DNA of 64,000 bases from an uncultured Cytophagales bacterium. Lineage in GTDB: Bacteria > Bacteroidota > Bacteroidia > Cytophagales > Thermonemataceae. Position 1 is the first letter of the stretch, and each line of letters starts with the position of its first letter. The notes under the pieces are model-generated. The model had not been told where the DNA came from. It ran no database searches and saw nothing but the letters and a program-made list of their open reading frames with translations. The stretch lies in the NCBI GenBank assembly GCA_938002655.1, contig CALLAC010000012.1:42187-106186 (forward strand), written 5' to 3'. Below are positions 27,709-36,131 of this stretch, in pieces. The position numbers and the translations under genes are program-made.

Positions 27709-29220
27709 TTATACTTGGTTTCCTTTGTCGTAAACAGGCGTTGCTTTAAGCGTTTCTGCACCTGCTTTTAGTTTGGCAAATGCTTTTTCTCTTGCCTCCT
27801 CACTTACAGAGTTCAATACAGTTTTCACTTCTGCCATATTGATTACAGGCAAGTATTTTGCAAATAAGAAAAAGCAAACAAAGAATAAACCAAAGCTGAA
27901 CACATAGTCGCCTACATCATAAATAGTAGGAACAAAGTAAGTCCAACTGGAAGGTAGATAATCTCTATGTAAAGAGGTAACAATAATTACAAAACGTTCG
28001 AACCACATACCCACATTCACCACAATAGAAAGCACAAAAGTCCAAACCAAATTGGTACGAATAGATTTGAACCAGAAAAGCTGTGGTGAAATTACATTGC
28101 AAGACATCATTGCCCAATATGCCCACCAATACGGACCGAAAGCACGGTTGATAAATGCATAACTTTCCGCTTCTACTCCCGAATACCAAGCAATGAAAAA
28201 CTCTGTAATATATGCCACCCCTACAATAGAACCTGTAAGCATCACAATTTTATTCATCAGCTCGATATGTTCCATTGTGATATAGTCTTCTAATTTGTAC
28301 ACAACACGTGTTACAAGCATGAGTGTAAGCACCATTGCAAAGCCCGAGAAAATCGCACCTGCAACAAAGTAAGGAGGGAAAATAGTAGTATGCCAACCAG
28401 GAATTACAGAGGTGGCAAAGTCAAAACTCACGATGGTATGCACAGAAAGTACAAGCGGAGTAGAAAGACCTGCCAAAATCAAGGCTACATATTCGTATCT
28501 TGCCCAAGTTTTTGAGCCACCTTCCCAACCAAAAGAGAGCAATCTGTAAATAAATGCGGCAATAGGACGTCGTTTTTTGAGTTTGGCTTTGCGTTCTTCG
28601 GGGGTATCGGTAGGGAGCAAAGGGTTTTCTTCCAAAGTACGTACAAAGCGGTCGCGAATAGTACCCAAATCAGGAATGAGCCCTACGTACCAAAATACCG
28701 TAGAAACGGTAAGATAGGTAGAAATCGCAAATACGTCCCAAACAAGTGGTGAGTGGAAATTCACCCAAAGCGAACCGTATGTATTAGGCAAAGGCAAAGC
28801 CCAATGAGCAAGCCAAGTACGCCCCATGTGCATCAGAATAAACGTACCTGCACAAATCACAGCAAAGATAGTCATCGCTTCGGCGGCACGATTGATAGAG
28901 GTTCTCCATTTTTGGCGGAAAAGCAAGAGAATAGCAGAAATGAGCGTACCTGCATGACCGATACCAACCCACCACACGAAGTTGGTGATATCCCAAGCCC
29001 AACCTACGGTTTTATTTAATCCCCACACACCTATACCATACCACCACGTATGAGCTAGGGCCAATCCTCCTACTACAAAAAGTAATACTGATACTCCAAA
29101 AGCCATTAACCAGCTTTTGCTAGGAGCTTCTTCTACCCTCTTACAGATGTCTTCTGTAATATCGTGCATCGTTTTACCACCTGTTACGAGGGGCTCTCTT
29201 ATGGCTGATGTTACTTGCAT
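27709..29220 (-). CDS. actC: Alternative complex III NrfD-like subunit ActC
   Basis: A 503-residue polytopic protein with about ten helices of the NrfD/PsrC family, the main quinol-binding membrane subunit of alternative complex III. Visible family segments are VGIGHAGTLISAILLLFRQKWR near residue 90, FHSPLVWDVFAISTYL near residue 155, and MWFERFVIIVTSLHRDYLPSSW near residue 405. It anchors ActB and passes electrons from quinol to its Fe-S clusters. Next to actB and actD. Confidence 0.94.
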   Translation of the reverse strand: MQVTSAIREPLVTGGKTMHDITEDICKRVEEAPSKSWLMAFGVSVLLFVVGGLALAHTWWYGIGVWGLNKTVGWAWDITNFVWWVGIGHAGTLISAILLLFRQKWRTSINRAAEAMTIFAVICAGTFILMHMGRTWLAHWALPLPNTYGSLWVNFHSPLVWDVFAISTYLTVSTVFWYVGLIPDLGTIRDRFVRTLEENPLLPTDTPEERKAKLKKRRPIAAFIYRLLSFGWEGGSKTWARYEYVALILAGLSTPLVLSVHTIVSFDFATSVIPGWHTTIFPPYFVAGAIFSGFAMVLTLMLVTRVVYKLEDYITMEHIELMNKIVMLTGSIVGVAYITEFFIAWYSGVEAESYAFINRAFGPYWWAYWAMMSCNVISPQLFWFKSIRTNLVWTFVLSIVVNVGMWFERFVIIVTSLHRDYLPSSWTYFVPTIYDVGDYVFSFGLFFVCFFLFAKYLPVINMAEVKTVLNSVSEEAREKAFAKLKAGAETLKATPVYDKGNQV

Positions 29221-29253
29221 ATATCTTGTTGGTTTTGAATACTAATGAAAAAA

Positions 29254-32200
29254 TTAGGCTTTTTTGTTTTCGTCTTGATTTCTAATTTTAGCTAAATAGG
29301 TAACATTGGCTTTCACATTGATTTCTTCAAGCAAATGATAAGCACGAGGGTCATTGGCAACAATATCTTTCTTTTCGTTTTTGGTAATATCCACCATTTT
29401 CACAATTTCACTTTCAGGGTCATTCATATCTCCAAAAACAATCGCTCCCGTAGGGCAAGCCTGCTGACAAGCAACCTTAATATCACCATCTTTTAGTTTA
29501 CGTTTCTCTTTTTTCGCCTCTAATTTACCTTCCTGAATACGTTGCACACAAAGCGAACATTTTTCCATAACCCCACGAGAACGCACCGTTACATCAGGAT
29601 TTAGCACCATTCTACCCAAATCAGATTGGGACATAAAGTTCACGGTAGTGAATTTTTCATCGTTGGTGTAATTGAACCAATTGAAACGACGCACCTTGAA
29701 GGGGCAGTTGTTCGCACAATAACGTGTACCTATACAGCGGTTATAAGTCATTTGGTTCAAACCTTCTGAACTGTGTGTAGTGGCTAGCACTGGACAAACT
29801 GTTTCGCAAGGAGCATTATTACAATGCTGACACATTACAGGCAAGAATACTACTTCGGGGTTATCAGAAGGTTCTTCCATTTTCTTATAGCCTGCAATAC
29901 TTTTATCATTGGTATCTGCATCGGTACTGTAATAGCGGTCTATACGTAGCCAGTGCATTTCACGGGCATAAACGATTTCTTGCCTACCTACCACAGGTAC
30001 GTTGTTTTCAGACTGGCAGGCTATCAAGCAAGCACTGCAACCCGTACAAGCGTTGAGGTCGATGGCAAGCCCCCACCAATGGTTTTTATTGTAGGCTTCT
30101 TCATGTCCTTTCCACATGGTAAGCTCGGTAGGCTTTTTAGGACCCTCAGAAGTCTGAATATACACATCGTATTTCTCACGAATAATTTTCGGATTTTGGG
30201 TGTATTCAGCAAGTTTAGCTTCTCGAACATGCCCTCTACCCATAAGCGTTTGATGAGTTTGGGTAAGAGCCATCTGTACTTTTTTATTAGTTTTGCTCAA
30301 AGCAACTTCATCGGATGCATATACTAAACATTCGCCCTTCATAGCGACTGCGGGATAAGCATTTTGCCCTACACCGTTACCACATTTACCTATATCGGTA
30401 TGTCCGTAGCCTAAAGCAATAGAGACAGTATCTTTTTGCTGTCCGGGCTGAATAAGCACAGGAAGTTCAAAAGAAAAGCCTTTGGTCGTAACTTTCACAA
30501 TATCTCCTGTTTCTACACCCAATTCTTTGGCATATGCCTTAGAAATAGCGGCGTAATTATCCCAAGTAGCTTTGGTTATAGGGTCGGGAAGTTCTTGTAG
30601 CCAGGGATTATTAGCGAATTTGCCACTACCCAAGCCAATTTTTGTGTATAAGTGCAATTCTTTACCCTTACTTTCCTTGAAAGCAATGGCAGAAACTGCC
30701 GCATTTACATCAGCTTTAAAGACAATTTTCGTATCTTCGGCTACCGAAGTAGTTTCGAATACACCATCGTGCAGTGCTTTTATCCAAGCATTTTCAAAAT
30801 CAGTAACTTTGAGCAAGTTGTTTTTCCAATAACTACGCAAGAAATTGTAGTAAGTAGTTTTAGAGCCTGCCCAAGTGAGGAAACTATCTTGTGCTTGACG
30901 TGTGCCTTCGGGATAGATAAAAGTAATAGCAGGTTGTTGCAAGCTATAATGCCCCGCACAAGGCATCGCATCGCCCCAAGCCTCTAAGAAATTGGCATCA
31001 GGACAGATGTATTTGCAAAGTTTGGCAGTTTCATCGGCACGATCAGCAAGAGAAATGCTCAAAGGTACGTTTTTTAGTGCTTCGGCTATTTCTTTACCAC
31101 GCCAATAATCATAGACAGGATTAGTACCATAAAAGATTACTGCCCCCACGCTACCACCTTTGAGTTCATCAACGAATTTTGCCATTTCTTCGTCGTTACC
31201 TTGTTTGGTATAATTGGGATGAGCCAAATCGATGGTAGAGCCATAGCTTGATAGTTCGTTATTGATAGCATTGACTAGAATTTGAACATTGACATCGTTT
31301 GAGCCACACACTACAAGAGCTTTACCTTTGGCATTTTTAAGGTCGTTGGCGGCTTTTTTGATTTTTTCTACTACTGCACTATCGCTGATAGCAGGTATGC
31401 TCAATCCACCAATTATTTCATTGTACAAGTGAGCTACTACCAAAGCCTCTTGCGAAGGACGAATAGTAACCCGATAGTCGGCATTTGCACCTGTAAGCGA
31501 CATCCCGCTCTCGAACTGGTAGTGGCGAGAGATAGTAGTTTTATCTTTATTGAGGCGACGCGTTTTTGCATATTGCCTACTGTATTCCAAGGCATTGAGC
31601 CAAGTACCCAAGAAATCAGCGTTGATACTTACAATCACATCAGCTTTACTGAAATCGTAAGTAGGCAAAGCATACACACCAAAAGATTTTTCGTTTGCCT
31701 TCAAAATACCATAAGCTGAAATAGCATCATAAGTTACTACTTTTGCAGAAGGATACTTTTTGGTAAATTCAGCCAAAACAGCCTTTGTCGAGGGGCTAAT
31801 AATAGTGTGCGTTACAATATAAATAGTGCCAGAGACGCTTTGCAGAGCATTGATAATTTCTCGGTCGGCATCTTTGATTTTGATTTTTTGGTTTCCTTTC
31901 ATAAAGGAGTCAAGGCGGGCAAGGTCGTACAAATTAAGTACCGAAGCCTGTACACGTGCCGAAGTAGCCCCTTTGGTAACTTTTGAAAGCGTATTTCCCT
32001 CAATTTTGATAGGTCTGCCTTCACGAGTTTTTACCAAAATACTGCAATATTCACCATCAGCAAAATAAGTACTTGCATAATAATTGGGAATGGAAGGGTC
32101 AATTTCTTCGGGTTTATTCAAATAAGGAATAGCATTTTTTACAGGAGCTTCGCAAGCCGCCAGCGATACTGCCGCAACGCTAAAACCCATTAGTTTCAAA

Positions 32201-32343
32201 AAATCGCGTCTTGACGTATTACCACTCTCATCTTTTTCGGCAATGGGCAGAAATTCGGGAAACTCTCTATCTGCCTTTTTCACAAACTCAAGGTCGTTAT
32301 TCAGTTCTTCAAAACCTTTCCAATATATTTTTTTGTTTTCCAT
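29254..32343 (-). CDS. actB: Alternative complex III Fe-S/molybdopterin-fold subunit ActB
   Basis: A 1029-residue fusion. It has a Tat signal with RRDFLKLMGF near residue 45, then a large domain with the fold of molybdopterin oxidoreductases (to about 730) that in this family binds no Mo cofactor, then a ferredoxin domain with four Cys groups: CTGCSACLIACQ, CQHCNNAPCETVCP, CIGTRYCANNCP and CSLC with CQQACPTG. These can hold one [3Fe-4S] and three [4Fe-4S] clusters. The subunit faces the periplasm and links quinol oxidation in ActC to the hemes of ActA. Confidence 0.95.
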   Translation of the reverse strand: MENKKIYWKGFEELNNDLEFVKKADREFPEFLPIAEKDESGNTSRRDFLKLMGFSVAAVSLAACEAPVKNAIPYLNKPEEIDPSIPNYYASTYFADGEYCSILVKTREGRPIKIEGNTLSKVTKGATSARVQASVLNLYDLARLDSFMKGNQKIKIKDADREIINALQSVSGTIYIVTHTIISPSTKAVLAEFTKKYPSAKVVTYDAISAYGILKANEKSFGVYALPTYDFSKADVIVSINADFLGTWLNALEYSRQYAKTRRLNKDKTTISRHYQFESGMSLTGANADYRVTIRPSQEALVVAHLYNEIIGGLSIPAISDSAVVEKIKKAANDLKNAKGKALVVCGSNDVNVQILVNAINNELSSYGSTIDLAHPNYTKQGNDEEMAKFVDELKGGSVGAVIFYGTNPVYDYWRGKEIAEALKNVPLSISLADRADETAKLCKYICPDANFLEAWGDAMPCAGHYSLQQPAITFIYPEGTRQAQDSFLTWAGSKTTYYNFLRSYWKNNLLKVTDFENAWIKALHDGVFETTSVAEDTKIVFKADVNAAVSAIAFKESKGKELHLYTKIGLGSGKFANNPWLQELPDPITKATWDNYAAISKAYAKELGVETGDIVKVTTKGFSFELPVLIQPGQQKDTVSIALGYGHTDIGKCGNGVGQNAYPAVAMKGECLVYASDEVALSKTNKKVQMALTQTHQTLMGRGHVREAKLAEYTQNPKIIREKYDVYIQTSEGPKKPTELTMWKGHEEAYNKNHWWGLAIDLNACTGCSACLIACQSENNVPVVGRQEIVYAREMHWLRIDRYYSTDADTNDKSIAGYKKMEEPSDNPEVVFLPVMCQHCNNAPCETVCPVLATTHSSEGLNQMTYNRCIGTRYCANNCPFKVRRFNWFNYTNDEKFTTVNFMSQSDLGRMVLNPDVTVRSRGVMEKCSLCVQRIQEGKLEAKKEKRKLKDGDIKVACQQACPTGAIVFGDMNDPESEIVKMVDITKNEKKDIVANDPRAYHLLEEINVKANVTYLAKIRNQDENKKA

Positions 32344-32406
32344 ACGTTAAACTTGCTTTAAGTGAGCCTCGCAATGAGGATTGAAGTAAGTTTTTATGTA
32401 ATTTTG

Positions 32407-33651
32407 TTAGTAATGACACTTTGAACATTCTAAGCCGCCTATATCTTCTACTTTGAATTTGATTTTCCCTTTGGATTTATGGAAAGCAAGGAGTTTCTCA
32501 TAATAAGGGTTCAAAACATCTTTGCCATCTGCATCTTTTGTAGTATAGCTTACGAGTGTTTGGCGATGGCAATCTATACACCAGCCCATAGTGAGTGGTG
32601 CACGTTGTTGAATTACTTCCATTTCTTTTACTTCGCCATGACACTGCTCGCAGGCAATTTGCCCTGCAACGGTATGTTGTGAATGATTGAAATAAGCTAA
32701 ATCGGGCAAATTATGCACTCTCACCCAAGGAATAGGCTGATTGTTTTCGATGTAGCTGTAAATTTTTTGTATGTTAGGCGAGCCAGTCTTAATAGCATTG
32801 TGGCAGTTCATACAAATATTTGTCGAAGGAATGCCCGCAGATTTTGCCTTCATTACAGTAGTATGGCAATACTGACAAGCTATTTCGTATTTACCAACGT
32901 GTAGCTTATGAGAGAAAGGGATGGGTTGGGTAGGAGCATAGCCAATCTGCATGCCTACGTCCATCACTTTATCAATACCCGCTTTGGCAACGATAAGGAA
33001 GATGATACCTGCTACTGTGCCGATAAAGGCTTTACTACCCAAAATTTTAGCCAAATCAAATTTAGACTCTACAATTTCTCTGTCTGCTTCGTCCAAATCG
33101 TCTCTTTGTTTGAGCAATTTAGTCAGCAAGGAAGTAAGTACCAAAAGCACTGCAAGAATAACGAGCAAAACAGCCGCCAAAGCACCCAAAATAATATTAG
33201 TATAACCACTATCAGCCACTACGGCTGTGGTGGCTCCGCTCGTTTGTGTAGCAGCGGCAGTAGCTTTTACAGGCTCTTTTTTGCTTTCTTCGTCGATATA
33301 AGCTAAAATATTTTTAATATCTTGGTCAGAAAAATCGGGAAAAGAGTTCATTGCAGTCTGATTCCACTCTTCGTAGAGCTTCACTGCAATAGGATCACCG
33401 CTCTTAATCATAGATTGCGAATTGCGAATCCATTTAATAAGCCACGCTTCTGTACGACGCTGGCTTACATCTTTCAGAGCAGGACCTGTGGCATTAACAT
33501 GAATTTTGTGGCAAGTCGCACAATTTTGTGCATATAACTCTTTTCCTTTGGCGACATCGGCTTTGTCCTGAGCCATCAGAGTACTGGAAAGTAACAATAC
33601 CCAACAAGTTGCCATCGCCAAGATATACCGAGTGAAAGTTTTGTTGTGCAT
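32407..33651 (-). CDS. actA: Alternative complex III multiheme subunit ActA with extra N-terminal heme
   Basis: A 414-residue cytochrome, first gene of the operon. After a signal peptide it has a monoheme cytochrome c domain (CATCH at residues 44-48), an Ala/Val-rich helix (about 152-176), a second hydrophobic segment, and a C-terminal part with five more CxxCH sites (CQYCH, CMNCH, CEQCH, CIDCH, CSKCH). Six hemes in all; the five at the end are the classical ActA set, the first is the additional domain common in Bacteroidetes. I chose ATG 33651; ATG 33675 is also possible. Codons further upstream are excluded by the promoter at 33711-33741. Confidence 0.92.
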   Translation of the reverse strand: MHNKTFTRYILAMATCWVLLLSSTLMAQDKADVAKGKELYAQNCATCHKIHVNATGPALKDVSQRRTEAWLIKWIRNSQSMIKSGDPIAVKLYEEWNQTAMNSFPDFSDQDIKNILAYIDEESKKEPVKATAAATQTSGATTAVVADSGYTNIILGALAAVLLVILAVLLVLTSLLTKLLKQRDDLDEADREIVESKFDLAKILGSKAFIGTVAGIIFLIVAKAGIDKVMDVGMQIGYAPTQPIPFSHKLHVGKYEIACQYCHTTVMKAKSAGIPSTNICMNCHNAIKTGSPNIQKIYSYIENNQPIPWVRVHNLPDLAYFNHSQHTVAGQIACEQCHGEVKEMEVIQQRAPLTMGWCIDCHRQTLVSYTTKDADGKDVLNPYYEKLLAFHKSKGKIKFKVEDIGGLECSKCHY

Positions 33652-33710
33652 AGAGGTAAAATTATTAGCGTGCATTTTTTCTATTGAAAAAATCGTTTCT
33701 TTTAGCAGTA

Positions 33711-33741
33711 CAAAAATAATAGGCGTTTTTTTACTTACAAA
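33711..33741 (-). promoter_or_regulatory. Promoter of the act-cox operon
   Basis: On the minus strand TTTG (33741-33738) and TATTTTTG (33718-33711) are 19 nt apart, an exact match to the Bacteroidetes consensus. Transcription would start near 33704, about 50 nt before the actA start, and read eight genes down to the terminator at 21739-21770. Confidence 0.7.
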
Positions 33742-34002
33742 CACAATTCGTAACAAATTCAAAATTTTCAAAGCAGATTTTTTTAGCTTTTTCATAAAAC
33801 ACTGATTTTCAGTTTTTAGCCAAAAAATATACAGATAATTTAGAATTTTTCTAAACAAGCTCTCCATGCTTTCAGAAGAATTTGCGTCAGATGCTTTACA
33901 TTTTGTTGCAGAAGTTTGTTTTGATGTTTTAATACTTTTTCTGGAAAAAACTTTATTTTCAGAGGGGCAACACAACCAACCAAATAATGTTGCATATTAA
34001 GC

Positions 34003-35229
34003 TCAATACTCCTGAAAGTTAAGGTCTTTGCCAAAAGTTTCCTCCAGCTGACTTACCGACCAAATAGCGAGAGCAAATACCACAATACCCACCACTGCGG
34101 CACTTTCCAGCCTTCCTAAAAAATTTTTGAGTAAGTTGTAGCTAATATCGACAAGTACAAAAGAACCTCTCACAAAATTGGGAACAGTAGTGGTGACAGT
34201 TGCTCGCAAATTCGTACCAAAATGCTCTGATACCGAAGTAATAGAAATCACCCAATATCCCGAAGCTATTCCCAAGGCAAAGCATAAGGCATAGAACAAC
34301 TCTAATGAAATACCGCCACTCAACAGATAAGTAGCACTGAAAATAGCTCCAAGTATCAGGAACAGGAATTGTACTTTTTTCCGAGAGCGTGTCCATTGGC
34401 TTATTAAGCCGCTTGCCATATCCCCTACACTCAGCCCTGAATAGGCAAAAAGTATAGCCCAACGAGGCAATGGAATTTCAGACATTTGCAGGGCTTCGCC
34501 AAACTCTTTACAGAAAGAAACTAAAAGCCCTATCACGTACCAAACAGGAATGGTACAAATAATAGAATACAGATAAATTTTCAATCTTTTTGAGTTATTG
34601 AAAATCATTGCAAAATTGCCTCTCTGTACATTTTCTATTTTGGATTGAGAAAACAAGCCAGATTCAGCTACTCCTACCCTCAAGAGCAATAGGGCAATTC
34701 CCATACCGCCCCCTATCCAAAAGGCAGGTCGCCACCCAAATTTATTGCTTATCAGTGAAGCTACTACTGCCCCCAAGAGCCCTACCGAAGCCACCACCGT
34801 AACTCCATAACCTCGCTTATCTTTACTCATAATTTCATTTACAAGCGTAATACCTGCACCCAACTCGCCTGCTAAGCCAATACCTGCAATAAAACGCAAT
34901 ACTACATATTGTTCAATATTTGTGACAAAACCATTGGCAATATTGGCAAGCGAATAGGTAATGATAGAACCAAAAAGTACCGAAAGGCGTCCTTTTTTAT
35001 CTCCTAAAATCCCAAACACAATACCACCAAGCAACAGCCCTATCATCTGCGTATTGATAAGCAAATGCCCATAGTTTTCAATATCTTCGGCAGAAGTATA
35101 ACCCAAACCTTTCAGACTTTCTATGCGAATAATACTGAAAAGCAGCAAATCATAAATATCTACAAAGTAGCCCAAAGCCGCTACCATCACAGTAAGCCAA
35201 ATTTTTTGAGTAGAAATTTTGCCCTCCAT
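34003..35229 (-). CDS. MFS transporter of the metabolite:H+ symporter type
   Basis: A 408-residue protein with 12 hydrophobic segments. It has the MFS signature loop between helices 2 and 3 (GILGDKKGRLSVLFG, near residue 75) and the acidic DIYDLLLFS in helix 1, a feature shared with metabolite:H+ symporters and sugar transporters. The substrate cannot be named. Its neighbours (act operon and tRNA-like RNA) give no clue. It starts at ATG 35227-35229. Confidence 0.8.
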   Translation of the reverse strand: MEGKISTQKIWLTVMVAALGYFVDIYDLLLFSIIRIESLKGLGYTSAEDIENYGHLLINTQMIGLLLGGIVFGILGDKKGRLSVLFGSIITYSLANIANGFVTNIEQYVVLRFIAGIGLAGELGAGITLVNEIMSKDKRGYGVTVVASVGLLGAVVASLISNKFGWRPAFWIGGGMGIALLLLRVGVAESGLFSQSKIENVQRGNFAMIFNNSKRLKIYLYSIICTIPVWYVIGLLVSFCKEFGEALQMSEIPLPRWAILFAYSGLSVGDMASGLISQWTRSRKKVQFLFLILGAIFSATYLLSGGISLELFYALCFALGIASGYWVISITSVSEHFGTNLRATVTTTVPNFVRGSFVLVDISYNLLKNFLGRLESAAVVGIVVFALAIWSVSQLEETFGKDLNFQEY

Positions 35230-35331
35230 AGATTTGTTGGTTTGTTGTGTTTAGTATGAGTTTAATATAGAACTCGCTATGCAAAGCTAAAAAACTTTTC
35301 AAGATTTACTGAAAATTTGACTAAAAAAACA

Positions 35332-35369
35332 AAAAAGGCTTGAATATTGGGAGAATATTCAAAGCCTTT
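35332..35369 (-). terminator. Terminator of the tRNA-like RNA
   Basis: On the minus strand AAAGGCTTTGAATATT pairs with AATATTCAAGCCTTT (one bulged base, 5-nt loop) and is followed by a T-rich stretch. It begins about 10 nt after the 3' end of the tRNA-like RNA. Confidence 0.8.
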
Positions 35370-35379
35370 GATTTTGAGC

Positions 35380-35526
35380 TGTAGGGGAAGGATTCGAACC
35401 TTCACAGGGAGATTAGGCAAAGGGCTTCGTAGCCGTAACATCTACAACTACCGAGCCATAGCTTTTTTTCTGTATCCCTGCCCCCGAGAATGGAGGGTGT
35501 GGCTGCCAGAATTTCACCACCCTACA
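35380..35526 (-). ncRNA. tRNA-like RNA with a 77-nt variable region
   Basis: Reading the minus strand: acceptor TGTAGGG pairs fully with CCCTACA; TG at positions 8-9; a 3-bp D stem (GTG/CAC) around a Leu-like D loop containing GG; an anticodon stem CCCTC/GGGGG around loop CATTCTC; a variable region of 77 nt (35480-35404); and a perfect T arm (GAAGG, TTCGAAT, CCTTC). The variable region is closed by CAGGGA/TCCCTG and holds an inner stem GGCT..GTAG with CTAC..AGCC. The anticodon loop has A instead of U33, so decoding is doubtful. No CCA is encoded and the next base is G. It has its own promoter and terminator. A normal class II tRNA has a variable arm of about 10-20 nt. Confidence 0.6.
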
Positions 35527-35549
35527 AGGTAGTAACTGAATTTTTGCTA

Positions 35550-35581
35550 CAATATTAGAGGAAACCCGATATTATTGCAAA
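35550..35581 (-). promoter_or_regulatory. Promoter of the tRNA-like RNA
   Basis: On the minus strand TTTG (35581-35578) and TAATATTG (35557-35550, one mismatch to TAnnTTTG) are 20 nt apart. The start would be near 35543, about 17 nt before the mature 5' end. The remaining bases from 35582 to 35666 are AT-rich leader of the Lrp gene with no further feature seen. Confidence 0.55.
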
Positions 35582-35666
35582 TTTTTTCAAAAAAACTTTC
35601 AAAAAATTATGATTTTTTCAAAAATATTCATTTTATTTAGAAAATTTTCAAAAACATCTTTCTAAT

Positions 35667-36131
35667 ATGCCTGAAAATTATCAATTTGATAAAACCGACT
35701 TTCGCATCATCAATCTGCTTTTACAAGATGCCAATCAGCCATACAGTAGTGTAGCAGAAAAGGCTTTTGTTTCCAATGGCACCGTACACGTACGAATGGA
35801 AAAGCTCAAACGTTTGGGTGTAGTACAAGGTGCTACGCTCAAATTGGATTATCACAAATTGGGCTGGGACATTACTGCTTTCATTGGTATTTATTTGGAA
35901 AAAAGTTCGCTATACGAAGAAGCTGTAAAAGCCTTGGAGGCAATCCCTGAGGTAGTAAATTTACATTATACGACAGGAGCATATAGTATCTTTGCAAAGA
36001 TTATTTGCAAAGATACCAACCATTTGCGAGCCGTACTAAATGAGAAAATTCAAACCGTGCCTGGCGTACAACGCACTGAAACATTTATTTCTTTGGAAGA
36101 ACGGCTCAACCGCCCCCTTTTACTCCATTAG
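35667..36131 (+). CDS. Lrp/AsnC-family transcriptional regulator
   Basis: A 154-residue regulator with an N-terminal winged helix (DFRIINLLLQDANQPYSSVA, then VSNGTVHVRMEKLKRLGVV near residue 36) and a C-terminal RAM/AsnC effector domain (GIYLEKSSLYEEAVKALEAI; TGAYSIFAKI near residue 105). Such proteins form octamers and respond to amino acids. No target site was found; ilvE lies 3 kb away on the other strand. Its last 12 nt overlap the convergent GH3 gene. Confidence 0.9.
   Translation: MPENYQFDKTDFRIINLLLQDANQPYSSVAEKAFVSNGTVHVRMEKLKRLGVVQGATLKLDYHKLGWDITAFIGIYLEKSSLYEEAVKALEAIPEVVNLHYTTGAYSIFAKIICKDTNHLRAVLNEKIQTVPGVQRTETFISLEERLNRPLLLH

Noticed and set aside
29254..32343. ActB as an active molybdenum enzyme
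   Set aside because: The act gene context and the fused four-cluster ferredoxin identify the cofactor-free alternative complex III subunit.
33652..33975. Long N-terminal extension of ActA
   Set aside because: A consensus promoter lies within it and the signal peptide starts at 33651 or 33675.
35380..35526. Calling this an ordinary tRNA-Glu(TTC) or tRNA-Arg(TCT)
   Set aside because: The TTC reading needs A33, and the TCT reading breaks a stem pair and puts C at 37; the 77-nt variable region fits neither isoacceptor.
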